The notes under the pieces: generated by a model | The model's database searches: none | What the model was told of the DNA's origin: nothing | Seen by the model: only the letters and a program-made list of their open reading frames with translations | Program-made: the position numbers and the translations under genes | Shown here: one piece after another, positions 32,119 to 41,420 of the stretch | How positions within the stretch are numbered: position 1 is the first letter of the stretch | Layout: the number at the start of each line of letters is the position of its first letter | Source: Betaproteobacteria bacterium | Lineage (GTDB): Bacteria; Pseudomonadota; Gammaproteobacteria; Burkholderiales; Usitatibacteraceae | Length of the DNA: 64,000 bases | Reading direction: 5' to 3' | Assembly: GCA_016711875.1 (NCBI GenBank) | Contig: JADJSD010000005.1 | Location: 1 to 64,000, forward strand

Positions 32119-33455
32119 GCGAGGCGGGAGGGCCCATCCGGTTCGCCGACGCCCTCGCCTTCTGGGCGAAGCTCGGCTTCATCAGCTTCGGCGGGCCCGC
32201 GGGGCAGATCGCGATCATGCATCGCGAACTCGTCGAGCGGCACCGGTGGGTGTCCGAGCGCCGGTTCCTGCACGCGCTCAACTACTGCATGGTCCTGCCC
32301 GGCCCGGAGGCGCAGCAACTCGCCACGTACCTGGGCTGGCTCATGCACGGCACGGTGGGCGGCATCGCGGCCGGCGTCCTCTTCGTTCTCCCCTCCTTCT
32401 TCATCCTGGGACTGCTGTCGTGGGGTTACCTCACCTTCGGTTCCACGCCCTTCGTGGCCGGGTTGCTCGCCGGGGTGAAGCCCGCCGTCGTCGCAATCGT
32501 CATCGCGGCGGTGCTTCGCATCGCCTCGCGGGCGGTGCGCCATCCTTTTCACATCGCCATCGCGATCGCCGCCTTCCTCGCGCTCGCGGCGCTTTCGGTG
32601 CCCTTCCCGATCGTGATCGCCGGCGCGGCGCTCGCGGGAATCGCCGGCAAATGGATCGCACCCTCGGCGGGACCGGGCGGCACGCACGCCGTCCCGGGCA
32701 AGCATCCGGGCGGTCCCGCCCTCATCGACGACGATTCGCCCACGCCGGCGCACGCGAGGCCGACACTCGCGAAGTTCGTCGTCGTCATCGGCATCGGCCT
32801 GGCCCTGGGGCTCGCGCCCTGCTTCGCGCTCGTGGCGGCCTTCGGATCCGCGAGCCCCTTTGTCGCGATGGCCGGGTTCTTCACCCAGGCGGCGCTGGTC
32901 ACCTTCGGCGGCGCGTACGCGGTGCTGCCCTATCTCGTCGAAACCGCCGTGAGCCAGGGCTGGGCCACGGCCGCGCAGATGATCGACGGCCTCGCGCTCG
33001 GCGAGACGACGCCCGGGCCGCTCATCATGATCGTGACCTTCGTGGGTTTCCTCGGCGGCTGGGCCAAGGTGGCGCTGGGCCCCGAATCGCTCCTCGCGGC
33101 CGGCTGGATGGGCGCCGCGATCGCGACGTGGTTCACCTTCCTGCCCTCGTTCGTGTTCATCCTCGCCGGCGGGCCGTACGTGGAACGCACGCGCGGCGAA
33201 CTGCACCTCGAGCGCCCGCTCGCGGCCATCACCGCGGCCGTGGTCGGCGTGATCGCGAACCTCGCGCTTTTCTTCGGATGGCACGTGCTGTTGCCGCGGG
33301 CCACGGCGGCGGCGCCTTTCTCGGGCGGCGTCGAGTGGGCCGCGGTGGCCATCACGGTGGCCGCGACCGTTGCCCTCGTGCGCCACAAGGCCGGCGTGAT
33401 CCCCGTCATCGCGGCGTCGGCCGTCGCCGGCCTCGCGCTGGCGGCACTGCGCTAG
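32115..33455 (+). CDS. chrA: chromate transporter ChrA
   Basis: A 446-residue two-domain CHR-family membrane protein. Each half has the family motif: FWAKLGFISFGGPAGQIA and MVLPGPEAQQLATYLGW in the first, TQAALVTFGGAYAVLPYLV and LALGETTPGPLIMIVTFVGF in the second. A hydrophilic linker lies at about residues 185-215. It exports chromate from the cytoplasm; long ChrA proteins of this kind are often adjacent to sulfur genes. Its stop overlaps the moaC stop on the other strand in CTAG. The start used is the ATG at 32115, but see the upstream short frame. Confidence 0.93.
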   Translation: MSEAGGPIRFADALAFWAKLGFISFGGPAGQIAIMHRELVERHRWVSERRFLHALNYCMVLPGPEAQQLATYLGWLMHGTVGGIAAGVLFVLPSFFILGLLSWGYLTFGSTPFVAGLLAGVKPAVVAIVIAAVLRIASRAVRHPFHIAIAIAAFLALAALSVPFPIVIAGAALAGIAGKWIAPSAGPGGTHAVPGKHPGGPALIDDDSPTPAHARPTLAKFVVVIGIGLALGLAPCFALVAAFGSASPFVAMAGFFTQAALVTFGGAYAVLPYLVETAVSQGWATAAQMIDGLALGETTPGPLIMIVTFVGFLGGWAKVALGPESLLAAGWMGAAIATWFTFLPSFVFILAGGPYVERTRGELHLERPLAAITAAVVGVIANLALFFGWHVLLPRATAAAPFSGGVEWAAVAITVAATVALVRHKAGVIPVIAASAVAGLALAALR

Positions 33456-33931
33456 GGGGCGACGTAGCGGCCGGACTTGCCGCCTTCCTTCTCGAGCAGG
33501 CGGATGCCGTCCATCGTCATGCCGCGGTCCACGGCCTTGCACATGTCGTAGATGGTGAGCAGGCCCACGGACACGGCCGTGAGCGCCTCCATCTCGACGC
33601 CCGTGCGGCCGTGGCACTCCACGGTGGCGCGGCAGGCGATGCTCGAGGACGGCTCGTCGACATCGAAATCGACGCTCACCTTCGTGAGCGCGATGGGGTG
33701 GCACAACGGAATCAACTCGCCCGTGCGCTTGGCCGCCTGGATGGCCGCGATGCGGGCGATGCCGATCACGTCGCCCTTCTTCGCGCTGCCCTGGCGCACG
33801 ATCGCGAGAGTCTCGGGCTTCATGCGGATCGTGCCGCCGGCCACCGCCCGGCGCGCCGTCTCGTCCTTCGAGCCGACGTCCACCATGACAGCCCGGCCGC
33901 CTTCGTCGAAATGCGTGAGTTTTTCGTTCAT
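33452..33931 (-). CDS. moaC: cyclic pyranopterin monophosphate synthase MoaC
   Basis: A 159-residue protein of standard MoaC length, with LTHFDEGGRAVMVDVGSK at the N-terminus, the pocket segments IPLCHPIALTKV and GVEMEALTAVSVGLLTIYDMCK, and the catalytic Lys in DGIRLLEKEGGKSG. With MoaA it makes the first intermediate of molybdenum cofactor synthesis. It diverges from bepA with 87 bases between them. No other mo- genes are near. Confidence 0.97.
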   Translation of the reverse strand: MNEKLTHFDEGGRAVMVDVGSKDETARRAVAGGTIRMKPETLAIVRQGSAKKGDVIGIARIAAIQAAKRTGELIPLCHPIALTKVSVDFDVDEPSSSIACRATVECHGRTGVEMEALTAVSVGLLTIYDMCKAVDRGMTMDGIRLLEKEGGKSGRYVAP

Positions 33932-34018
33932 AATCAGGGACTCCGGTTGCGGCGAACCAATCGCCCCGCCGCGTGTCCGAAAGTATCCACGATTTCAGCG
34001 CTTCCCGCCCCCTTCCCG

Positions 34019-35488
34019 ATGCTCCGCCGACTCCTCGCCCTCGCCCTGTGCGCCGCCCTGCTTCCGGTGCACGGCCAGGGCCTGCCGGACCTGGGCGACG
34101 TCTCCGACGCCACCCTCTCGGAAAAGCAGGAACGCACCATCGGCAGCCGCGTCATGCGCGAGATCCGCGTCGACCCGGCCTTCGTCGAGGACCCGGAGAT
34201 CGCCGACTACGTGAAGACGCTGGGCAACCGGCTGCTTTCCGCGGCCGATTCGCCGGGGCGCGCGATCGAGTTCTTCGTCGTTCGCGACGACGCGGTGAAC
34301 GCCTTCGCGCTGATCGGCGGCCACATCGGCATCCACACCGGCCTTTTCCTGCTCACGGAGAACGAATCGGAGCTCGCCGGCGTGGTGGGCCACGAAATCG
34401 CGCACATCCTGCAGCGCCACCAGTCGCGCCTCTACCAGAGCCAGGGTCGCTACCAGCTCGCATCGCTCGCCGCCCTCGCGCTCGCCCTGCTCGCCTCCCG
34501 CGGCAGCAGTTCGCAGAGCGGCCAGGTGACCGAGGCCGCCCTCGTGAGCGCGAGCGCCATCGCCATCCAGGGCCAGCTCGATTACACGCGCGAACACGAG
34601 CGCGAGGCCGACCGCGTCGGCATCACCATCCTCGAGCGCGCCGGCTACGATCCGCGCGGCATGGTCAGCTTCTTCGAGCGCATGCAGCGCGCCAACCGCC
34701 TGAGCGAGTTCAAGGGCGCGCCGTCCTACCTGCGCACCCACCCGCTCACCATCGAGCGCATCTCGGACATGCAGAACCGCGCGGAGCGCATGCCCGTGCG
34801 CCTCGTGCCGGACAGCTTCGAGTACCGGCTCGCCCGCGCGAAAGTGCGCGCCGAGTCGGGCCAGGTGGCCGAAACGGTCGCGTGGTTCCGCAACCGCCTC
34901 GCCGACAAGACGGTCCTTCGGCCCCGCGAGGATTCCTACGGTCTCGCCCTCGCGCTCCTGCGCGCTCGCGATTTCCCGGCCGCCGAGAAGGAACTCGCCC
35001 TCCTGCGTTCGAGCGCGCAACCGCATCCCGCCTTCGAACAGGCGTGGGCGCGGCTGCTCACCGAGCGCGGCATGAACGCCGAGGCGGTCGCGGCCTATCG
35101 CGTCGCCATCAAGGCCTTCCCGGCGCACCGCGGCCTCGCCTACGGCCTCGCGGACCTGCTCATCCAGTCCGGCGACCCGAAAGCCGCCCTCGCGCTCCTC
35201 GAGGAACGCGTGCGGGCCACGCCGGAGGATGCGCGCCTGCACGAGCTCACGGCCAAGGCATACGCCGCGAGCGGCCGGCCGCTCTCGCAGCACCGCGCCC
35301 AGGCCGAGGCCTACTATCGCCGCGGCAATCTCGCGGCCGCGGTCGCGCAGCTCGAGATCGCCTCGAAGTCGAAGCCGGCGGCCGGTGCCGATTTCTACGA
35401 TCTCTCCAGCGCGGAGGCGCGCCTGCGGGAGCTGCGCAACCAGCTCGAGATCGAGCGCGAGGCCGAGAAGGCCCTCAAGATCAGCTGA
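34019..35488 (+). CDS. bepA: M48 metalloprotease with TPR repeats, BepA-like
   Basis: A 489-residue protein with a signal peptide (LLALALCAALLPVHGQ), a zinc site HEIAH (residues 125-129) plus the downstream Glu ligand in READRVG, and a C-terminal half of TPR-like repeats (about 260-470). This is the layout of E. coli BepA, a periplasmic chaperone-protease that handles stalled outer-membrane proteins such as LptD. The ATG follows CCCGAT and is the only start giving a signal peptide. soxX starts on the last base of its stop codon. Confidence 0.92.
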   Translation: MLRRLLALALCAALLPVHGQGLPDLGDVSDATLSEKQERTIGSRVMREIRVDPAFVEDPEIADYVKTLGNRLLSAADSPGRAIEFFVVRDDAVNAFALIGGHIGIHTGLFLLTENESELAGVVGHEIAHILQRHQSRLYQSQGRYQLASLAALALALLASRGSSSQSGQVTEAALVSASAIAIQGQLDYTREHEREADRVGITILERAGYDPRGMVSFFERMQRANRLSEFKGAPSYLRTHPLTIERISDMQNRAERMPVRLVPDSFEYRLARAKVRAESGQVAETVAWFRNRLADKTVLRPREDSYGLALALLRARDFPAAEKELALLRSSAQPHPAFEQAWARLLTERGMNAEAVAAYRVAIKAFPAHRGLAYGLADLLIQSGDPKAALALLEERVRATPEDARLHELTAKAYAASGRPLSQHRAQAEAYYRRGNLAAAVAQLEIASKSKPAAGADFYDLSSAEARLRELRNQLEIEREAEKALKIS

Positions 35489-35832
35489 TGCGCGCGGCCC
35501 TCTGCCTTCTCGCGGTCGTCGGCGCATTCGCCCCGGTCCCCGCGGCCGCCCAGGTGCCCGATGGGCGCGCGCTCTTCATGCGTCCGGACAAGGGCAACTG
35601 CGTCGCCTGCCACCAGGTGCCCGGCGGCGCCGGTCCCGTCACGAAGGCGAATGTCGGCCCTCCGCTCGATGGCGCGCGCCTCAAGGGCTGGGACCGCGAG
35701 AAGCTCCGCGCCCTGCTCGAGGATCCCGCGCGGATGGTCCCGGACACGGTGAAGCCCCCCTACGGCCGCCACCGCATCCTCGAGGCCGCCGAGATCGACC
35801 GCCTCGTCGAGTTCCTCCTTGCGCTTCCCTGA
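35488..35832 (+). CDS. soxX: c-type cytochrome SoxX
   Basis: A 114-residue exported mono-heme cytochrome. The signal peptide ends about AAA-QVPDG; the heme site is CVACH (residues 38-42), and the distal Met is M83 in ARMVPDTVKPPYG, a typical SoxX segment. With SoxA it forms the SoxXA complex, which attaches sulfur substrates oxidatively to SoxY in the periplasm. The start overlaps the bepA stop by one base, and soxA begins inside its 3' end. Confidence 0.9.
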   Translation: MRAALCLLAVVGAFAPVPAAAQVPDGRALFMRPDKGNCVACHQVPGGAGPVTKANVGPPLDGARLKGWDREKLRALLEDPARMVPDTVKPPYGRHRILEAAEIDRLVEFLLALP

Positions 35833-36643
35833 GATCCTCGCCGCCGCGTTCATCGCCTGCGTGCCCGCCGCGCATGCGGGGGCCGACGCCGTGCGAGCGG
35901 ACATCGCCGCCCGCCTCGCCGCCGCGCACCCGGGCGTGGCGCCGGCCGACTACGCGCTCGGCGCCGCGGCCTTCGATGCCGAACGGCGTGCGCAACTCGA
36001 GGCGAACACGCCCGCGCCGGAGGCTGCCGGGATCCTCGCCGAGGGCAAGCGCCTGTGGACGCGCAAGTTCCGGAACGGCCGATCGCTCGCGCAGTGCTTT
36101 CCCAACGGCGGCCGGCGAATCGCGGCGGCCTACCCGCAGCTCGACCTGAAGGCAAAGCGTGTCGTGACGCTCGAGACGGCCGTGAACCAGTGCCTGCGAA
36201 CCCACGGCGAGCCGATCCTCGAGACCGGGGACGCGGCCGCCATGGGCGCCATCCTCGCCTACGTCCGCTCGCTCGCCGAGGGGCAGAAGATCGCGGTGCG
36301 CATCGCCTCGCCCCTGGCGGAGGAACGCTTCGAGCAGGGCCGGCGCCTCTACTACACCCGCATGGGCCAGCAGAACTACGCCTGCGCCTCGTGCCACGTG
36401 CAGAATGCCGGCAGGCATTTCGGCGACGTCGCGCTGCCGGCCGCACCCGGAGCCGCCTCCCGTTGGCCGTTCGTGCGCGAGGGCCGGGCGGTCTCGCTGC
36501 AAGCGCAGGTGCGCGAATGCCTCGAACGCATGGGCGCCGCGCCCTTCCCCGCGGGTTCCGACGAACTCGCGCAGTTCGACTACTTCCTCTCGGCGCTCGC
36601 GACGGGCCAGACGATCAGGCCGAACGCCTGGCGCCCGCGCTGA
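35819..36643 (+). CDS. soxA: diheme-family cytochrome SoxA (single heme form)
   Basis: A 274-residue exported protein starting at TTG within soxX, with a signal peptide cut after AAHA. Only one heme motif is present, CASCH (189-193). The first domain keeps two cysteines (C93 in CFPNGG and C125 in QCLRTHGE) in place of a heme site, as in other single-heme SoxA. C234 in VRECLERMG is in the position of the catalytic Cys heme ligand. Family knowledge says SoxXA acts on SoxYZ, but no soxY, soxZ, soxB or soxCD occurs in the window, so substrate and partner here are open. Confidence 0.88.
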   Translation: MRFPEILAAAFIACVPAAHAGADAVRADIAARLAAAHPGVAPADYALGAAAFDAERRAQLEANTPAPEAAGILAEGKRLWTRKFRNGRSLAQCFPNGGRRIAAAYPQLDLKAKRVVTLETAVNQCLRTHGEPILETGDAAAMGAILAYVRSLAEGQKIAVRIASPLAEERFEQGRRLYYTRMGQQNYACASCHVQNAGRHFGDVALPAAPGAASRWPFVREGRAVSLQAQVRECLERMGAAPFPAGSDELAQFDYFLSALATGQTIRPNAWRPR

Positions 36644-36735
36644 GCGTGGGGGTGTAACGAATCGTAAGGTGGCACGCCCGTGCGCCACCGCGCGGCTAGA
36701 ATTTCCCTCATGCCGTCACTCCGCGAACTCCGGCC

Positions 36736-37923
36736 GTGAAGATCCTCTCCGCGAAGTCCCTCGTCATCGTCCTGACACTCACCGCGGCTGCCGGCGGCGC
36801 CTGGTGGTGGTTGCGCCAGGCCGATACGCCGCCCGCCGACCGTTGGCGCCTGGAATCCGTCGACAAGGGGGACGTGATCCAGGTCGTCTCCGCCAACGGC
36901 AACCTGAACCCCGTCACGTCGGTGATCGTGGGCACGCAGGTCTCGGGCACGATCATGAGGCTGCACGTCGACTACAACAGCGTGGTGAAGGAGGGCCAAC
37001 TCCTCGCCGAGCTCGACCCCTCCCTCTTCGATGCCGCCGTCGGGCAGAGCACCGCCAACGTCGCGGCCGCGCAGGCCGGCCTTCGCCTCGCCGGGAGCAA
37101 GGAGACCCGCACCCGCGCGCTCGTGGCCAAGGGATTCATCGCCGCCTCGGAGCTCGACACCGCCGTGAAGGAGCTCGAGGCCGCCCGCGCGCAGCTCGAC
37201 CTCGCGAAGGCCCAGCTCTCGCGCGACCAGACGAACCGCCGCTACAGCGTGATCCGCTCGCCGATCTCCGGCGTCGTCGTCGCGCGCAACGTCGAGATCG
37301 GGCAGACCGTCGCGGCGAGCTTCAACACGCCCACGCTCTTCACGATCGCCAAGGACCTCGCGCAGATGCAGATCGAGACCAGCATCGCCGAGGCCGACGT
37401 GGGCGGCATCAAGGAGGGCTTGCCGGCGCGATTCCGCGTGGACGCCTATCCGGGCCAGTTCTTCAAGGGCGAGGTGAAGCAGGTGCGCCTCAACCCGACC
37501 ATCCAGTCGAACGTCGTGAGCTACACCGTGATCGTGAGCGCCGAGAACCCGCAGGGGCAGTTGAAGCCCGGCATGACCGCCTTCGTGCAGATCACGGCCA
37601 ACCGGCGCGAAGCCGTCCTGCGCGTGCCGAACGCGGCGCTTCGCTTCCGCCCGCCCGCGGATCCTTCCGCGGCCGACAAGGGCGCGCCCAAGGGGGCCTC
37701 CGGCGGGGGCGCCGGGGGCGGCGCACGTCGCGGCGACGGCAGCCAGCGCGTGCACAAGCTCGTCGACGGCAAGCTCGTGGCGGTGACGGTGAAGACCGGC
37801 ATCTCCGACGCGAGCTTCACCGAGGTGCTCGGGGGAGAGCTCGCCGAGGGCGACAAGCTCGTCACGCGCGACCTGGCGGGCCAGGGCGGTCCGTCCTCGC
37901 AGATGCGCCTCAGGATGTTCTAG
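36736..37923 (+). CDS. macA: MacA-like periplasmic adaptor of an ABC efflux system
   Basis: A 395-residue membrane fusion protein: one N-terminal membrane anchor (LVIVLTLTAAAGGAWWWL), split lipoyl/barrel-sandwich domain (VIVGTQVSGTIMRLHVDYN; SPISGVVVARNVEIGQTV), a helical hairpin and a beta-barrel (YPGQFFKGEVKQVR). A Gly/Ala-rich insert lies near residues 315-335. It starts at GTG, 92 bases after soxA. It would link the MacB-type ABC transporter encoded next to an outer-membrane channel such as TolC. Exported substrate unknown. Confidence 0.9.
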   Translation: MKILSAKSLVIVLTLTAAAGGAWWWLRQADTPPADRWRLESVDKGDVIQVVSANGNLNPVTSVIVGTQVSGTIMRLHVDYNSVVKEGQLLAELDPSLFDAAVGQSTANVAAAQAGLRLAGSKETRTRALVAKGFIAASELDTAVKELEAARAQLDLAKAQLSRDQTNRRYSVIRSPISGVVVARNVEIGQTVAASFNTPTLFTIAKDLAQMQIETSIAEADVGGIKEGLPARFRVDAYPGQFFKGEVKQVRLNPTIQSNVVSYTVIVSAENPQGQLKPGMTAFVQITANRREAVLRVPNAALRFRPPADPSAADKGAPKGASGGGAGGGARRGDGSQRVHKLVDGKLVAVTVKTGISDASFTEVLGGELAEGDKLVTRDLAGQGGPSSQMRLRMF

Positions 37924-37928
37924 CGGCC

Positions 37929-38639
37929 ATGGCCGGACGTTTCATCGAGGTCGAGGGCCTCGGCAAGCAGTACGAAAGCGCCGCACCCGACACGCCCCCC
38001 GCGCTCGACGCGGTCACGCTCGCCATCGACCAGGGGGAGTTCGTGGCCGTCATGGGCCCGTCGGGCTCGGGCAAGTCCACCTTCATGAACGTGATCGGGC
38101 TGCTCGACGCGCCCACGGCCGGCGCCTACCGCCTCGAAGGCCAGGACGTCGCGGGCCTCACCACGGACGAGGCCGCACACGTGAGGAACCGCGTGTTCGG
38201 CTTCGTCTTCCAGGGCTTCAACCTCCTCAAGCGCATCAGCGCCGCCGAGAACGTGGCCCTGCCGATGGTCTATGCGGGCCTGGGCGGGGCGGAACGCCGC
38301 CGCCGCGCGATCGAACTGCTCGACCAGGTGGGCCTCGCGAAGTACGCCGACTCGCAGCCCAACCGCCTCTCCGGCGGCCAGCAGCAGCGCGTGGCCATCG
38401 CGCGCGCCCTCGCCAACCGACCGCGCCTCATCCTCGCCGACGAGCCCACCGGAAACCTCGACACCGCGACGAGCGACGAGATCATGACGCTCTTCACGCA
38501 GCTCAACCGCGACACCGGGGTCACCATCCTGCTGGTCACGCACGAGAACGACATCGCGAACTACGCGAAGCGGCTCATCCGCTTCAAGGACGGCCACGTG
38601 GTGCACGACGGGCCCGTGGTGCACGAGGCGCACGCGTGA
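37929..38639 (+). CDS. MacB-type ABC transporter ATP-binding protein
   Basis: A 236-residue ABC ATPase: Walker A GPSGSGKST, Q-loop FVFQGFNL, signature LSGGQQQRV, Walker B LILADEPTGNLD and H-loop VTHEND. It belongs to the LolD/MacB group. The ATPase is separate from its permease rather than fused as in E. coli MacB. It starts five bases after the macA stop and overlaps the permease by four bases. Confidence 0.95.
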   Translation: MAGRFIEVEGLGKQYESAAPDTPPALDAVTLAIDQGEFVAVMGPSGSGKSTFMNVIGLLDAPTAGAYRLEGQDVAGLTTDEAAHVRNRVFGFVFQGFNLLKRISAAENVALPMVYAGLGGAERRRRAIELLDQVGLAKYADSQPNRLSGGQQQRVAIARALANRPRLILADEPTGNLDTATSDEIMTLFTQLNRDTGVTILLVTHENDIANYAKRLIRFKDGHVVHDGPVVHEAHA

Positions 38640-39859
38640 ATCCGCTCGCCGTCGTCGTCGAGGCCTGGCGCTCCCTTGGCGCCAACAAGCTGCGCACCGG
38701 GCTCACCATGCTCGGCATGATCATCGGCGTGGCGGCCGTGGTGCTGATGCTCGCGGTCGGCACCGGCGCCCAGAACCAGGTGAACCGCGCCGTCTCCTCG
38801 ATGGGAAGCAACCTGCTCGTGATCCTCTCGGGCAGCACCAGTTCCGGCGCGCTCCGGTTCGGCTCGGGCAACGCGCCCACGCTCACCACGGGCGACGCCG
38901 ACGCCATCGCGCGCCTCGCCAGCGTGCAGGCCGTGGCGCCCACCTTTCCGGGCGGCGCGCAGGTGGCCTACGGCATCAACAACTGGGGCACGCAGGTCCT
39001 GGGCGTCACGCCGGAATACACGGCGGTGCGCGATTGGCCGGTGGAATCGGGCGACACCCTCGGCGAGACGGACGTGAGGAGCGCCACGCGCGTCGTCCTC
39101 CTGGGAACGACGGTCGTGGAGAAGCTGTTCGACACCGAGGACCCGGTCGGCAAGACCATCCGCATCCGCGGCCAGCCCTTCCAGGTGCTCGGCGTGCTGA
39201 AGAAGAAAGGCCAGAGCCTCGACGGGCGGGACCAGGACGACTCCGTGCTCGTGCCCATCACCACGGCCCAGAGCAAGCTCTTCGGGAACCGCTTCCCGGG
39301 CACCGTGCGCTTCATGTTCGTGCAGGCGGTGAGCCAGGAGGCGACGAGCGCAGCGGAGCAGGACATCACGCTGCTCCTGCGCCAGCGTCACCGCATCCAG
39401 CCGGACCAGGAGGACGACTTCACGGTGAGGAACCTGACCCAGGTGGCCGAAGCGGCCTCCGCCACCGCGCGCATCCTCTCGCTGATGCTCGGCGCCATCG
39501 GCTCGATCTCGCTCGTGGTGGGCGGGATCGGCATCATGAACATCATGCTGGTGTCGGTGACCGAGCGCACGCGCGAGATCGGCATCCGCATGGCCATCGG
39601 CGCGCGCCAGCGGGACGTGCTGCTGCAGTTCCTGCTGGAGGCCCTGATGATCTGCATCGTGGGCGGACTCATCGGCATCGCCATTGGCGTGGGCGGCGCC
39701 TACGCGGTCGGCAAGGCCATGCAGATCGAGGTGGCGTTCTCGGCCTGGGTCATGCTCGTGGCCTTCGCGGTGTCGGCTGCGACGGGGATCTTCTTCGGCT
39801 TCTGGCCCGCGCGGCGGGCGGCGGCGCTGCGTCCCGTGGAAGCGCTGCGGCACGAGTAG
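38636..39859 (+). CDS. MacB-type ABC transporter permease
   Basis: A 407-residue permease starting at GTG. One N-terminal helix (MLGMIIGVAAVVLMLAVG) is followed by a large periplasmic MacB_PCD domain (about residues 45-270), then three C-terminal helices (SISLVVGGIGIMNIMLVSVTERTREIGIRMAIGA is the FtsX-domain signature). Together with the two genes before it, it forms a three-part efflux pump. No tolC-like gene follows. Confidence 0.94.
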   Translation: MNPLAVVVEAWRSLGANKLRTGLTMLGMIIGVAAVVLMLAVGTGAQNQVNRAVSSMGSNLLVILSGSTSSGALRFGSGNAPTLTTGDADAIARLASVQAVAPTFPGGAQVAYGINNWGTQVLGVTPEYTAVRDWPVESGDTLGETDVRSATRVVLLGTTVVEKLFDTEDPVGKTIRIRGQPFQVLGVLKKKGQSLDGRDQDDSVLVPITTAQSKLFGNRFPGTVRFMFVQAVSQEATSAAEQDITLLLRQRHRIQPDQEDDFTVRNLTQVAEAASATARILSLMLGAIGSISLVVGGIGIMNIMLVSVTERTREIGIRMAIGARQRDVLLQFLLEALMICIVGGLIGIAIGVGGAYAVGKAMQIEVAFSAWVMLVAFAVSAATGIFFGFWPARRAAALRPVEALRHE

Positions 39860-39996
39860 GCCATCAAGGCACCTGGCGAGGGGCCCCCTCGGGGGATCGC
39901 CAGCAACCCGCAGAGGGCCGCGGCCGACACGATGACGCCTGAACTCCGGCAACGGTTGAGGAGGCCGCTAACCGCCCGCAGAACCCACGGCTCGAA

Positions 39997-40746
39997 CTAC
40001 CACGGGTACAACGCCAGGAACCCCAGCACCGCACCGCTCTTCGCATCGAGGAGCACGCAGTAATCGGTCTTCCTCGCCTTGAGCGGCAGGAAATGCACCT
40101 CGTCCTCCCGCCGGCCCAGATCCGCGAGCCGCTTGTCCAGCAACGCCAGGGATTCCGGGTGCCGGCGGCGAAGCGCCGAGTACGGCTTCGACTTCCTGAG
40201 CGCCATCGCCGCCAGGGCTTCGTAGTCGGTGTAGTACTGCGGAAAGGTCTGGAGGTCCGAGCCTTCCAGGGCCGACTGGATGATGCGCATCTGCTCGGCC
40301 GGTTCCGTCGGGCTCTTCACGGCAATCGTTGCCGGCCGCCCCCAGGGAATCGACCGGAACCGCGGATCCTTCACGCGGGCGAGCTCGGCGGCCTTGATGT
40401 CGTTGGCCGCGACGAGATCGAAACGGTCCACCGTGAAGACCATGTACACCGGGCGCACTTCCGCGATGACGCTCACGCCGTAGGCGAGCGCGGCGGCCTG
40501 GACCAGGCCGATGATGCCCAGGTCCAGGCGCAGGAGCGCGGCCCGCTTCTTCGGGTTGAAGACGATCAGCGTGACGAGCGGCCCCAGGACGACATCGACG
40601 CCGAGCAGGATGATGACGAGGTCGTTGCCCCCCATCGCGGTGAAGAAGGGGTCGGGGTACCAGATGAGAAGCATCGTCGCGATGACGACGGTGCCGATGA
40701 GGGCGCTGATTCCGAGATGGATCGCGCAGGCTTTCCAGCGATTCAT
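39997..40746 (-). CDS. TfpX/TfpZ family type IV pilin accessory protein
   Basis: A 249-residue inner-membrane protein with three N-terminal helices (ACAIHLGISALIGTVVIATMLLIWYPDP; LVIILLGVDVVLGPLVTLIVFN; LGIIGLVQAAALAYGVSVI) and a soluble C-terminal part. The segments LVTLIVFNPKK, MVFTVDRFDLV and IPWGRP are typical of the TfpX/TfpZ pilin chaperone/accessory family found next to pilin genes. It lies downstream of pilA on the same strand, after the pilA terminator, so it may be transcribed by read-through or on its own. Confidence 0.85.
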   Translation of the reverse strand: MNRWKACAIHLGISALIGTVVIATMLLIWYPDPFFTAMGGNDLVIILLGVDVVLGPLVTLIVFNPKKRAALLRLDLGIIGLVQAAALAYGVSVIAEVRPVYMVFTVDRFDLVAANDIKAAELARVKDPRFRSIPWGRPATIAVKSPTEPAEQMRIIQSALEGSDLQTFPQYYTDYEALAAMALRKSKPYSALRRRHPESLALLDKRLADLGRREDEVHFLPLKARKTDYCVLLDAKSGAVLGFLALYPW

Positions 40747-40831
40747 GGCGGTCTCGAGTGGTGCGGAGTGAGAAGTGCCGGATTCTATCCCTCGACCGCG
40801 ACGGCCGGAAAGGGCGACGGGCCCAAAGAAA

Positions 40832-40855
40832 AAGGGCGGGGAAAACCCCGCCCTT
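40832..40855 (-). terminator. intrinsic terminator of pilA
   Basis: On the minus strand AAGGGCGGGG-TTTT-CCCCGCCCTT forms a strong stem followed by TTTTTCTTT (40833-40825). It starts 28 bases after the pilA stop codon. Confidence 0.92.
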
Positions 40856-40882
40856 CTCCGGTACAGCCGAAGCGTCAGGCGA

Positions 40883-41338
40883 TTACAGCGAGGCCTGGCG
40901 GCAGTTGGCCGGGAAGAACTTCCAGGCGGTGTTGGCCGCGTCGGTCGAGCAGTACCAGCCGGTGACGGACGTCGTGCCGTCGTTCACCACGCCGGGGGAC
41001 TTCTCGGCTTGCAGCATCAGGTTCTTGCCATCGACCGTCGCGTCGACCGCCTTGATTTCGACCGAGATCTTCTCGGCGGCGACCACGACCTTGTTCACGT
41101 ACGTGGTGGCGGTCGAGGAGCAGCCGGCTTCGTTCACGTTGGCCGGGAGCGCGTTCTTGGAGGCGATGAACTCACCCACGGAGGTCTTGCAGGCGCCGGC
41201 CGTGGCCGCCACTTCCGTGATCTTCGAGCGCTTCAGGTAATCCTGGTAGGCGGGAATGGCGACCGCCGCGAGGATGCCGATGATCGCGACGACGATCATC
41301 AGTTCGATGAGGGTGAAACCCTGTTGGATCTTCTTCAT
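40883..41338 (-). CDS. pilA: type IV pilin PilA
   Basis: A 151-residue prepilin. The short basic leader MKKIQQG is cut by PilD before FTLIELMIVVAIIGILAAVAIPAYQDY, with Glu5 of the mature chain present. Four cysteines could form two disulfides (C49, C73, and the C-terminal pair in GWYCSTDAA...PANC). It is the major pilus subunit for twitching, adhesion and DNA uptake. GGAG lies eight bases before the ATG. A sigma-54 promoter and a strong terminator flank the gene, so it is a single-gene unit. Confidence 0.95.
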   Translation of the reverse strand: MKKIQQGFTLIELMIVVAIIGILAAVAIPAYQDYLKRSKITEVAATAGACKTSVGEFIASKNALPANVNEAGCSSTATTYVNKVVVAAEKISVEIKAVDATVDGKNLMLQAEKSPGVVNDGTTSVTGWYCSTDAANTAWKFFPANCRQASL

Positions 41339-41402
41339 GTGGGAACTCCGTTTTTCAGTGTAAGAAATTTGGTTGGTGGAATCGCACCTGCCCGATCAAC
41401 GA

Positions 41403-41417
41403 TGCAAGCCCCATGCC
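41403..41417 (-). promoter_or_regulatory. sigma-54 promoter for pilA
   Basis: The minus strand reads TGGCATGGGGCTTGC, matching the -24/-12 consensus TGGCACG-N4-TTGC with exact spacing and one mismatch. Transcription would start near 41391, about 50 bases before the pilA ATG. Pilin genes of many proteobacteria are driven by RpoN with PilR. Confidence 0.8.
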
Positions 41418-41420
41418 ACG

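Noticed and set aside
36668..36700. A sigma-54 promoter before macA (TGGCACG near 36670)
   Set aside because: The -12 element is one base too close and lacks the TTGC form.
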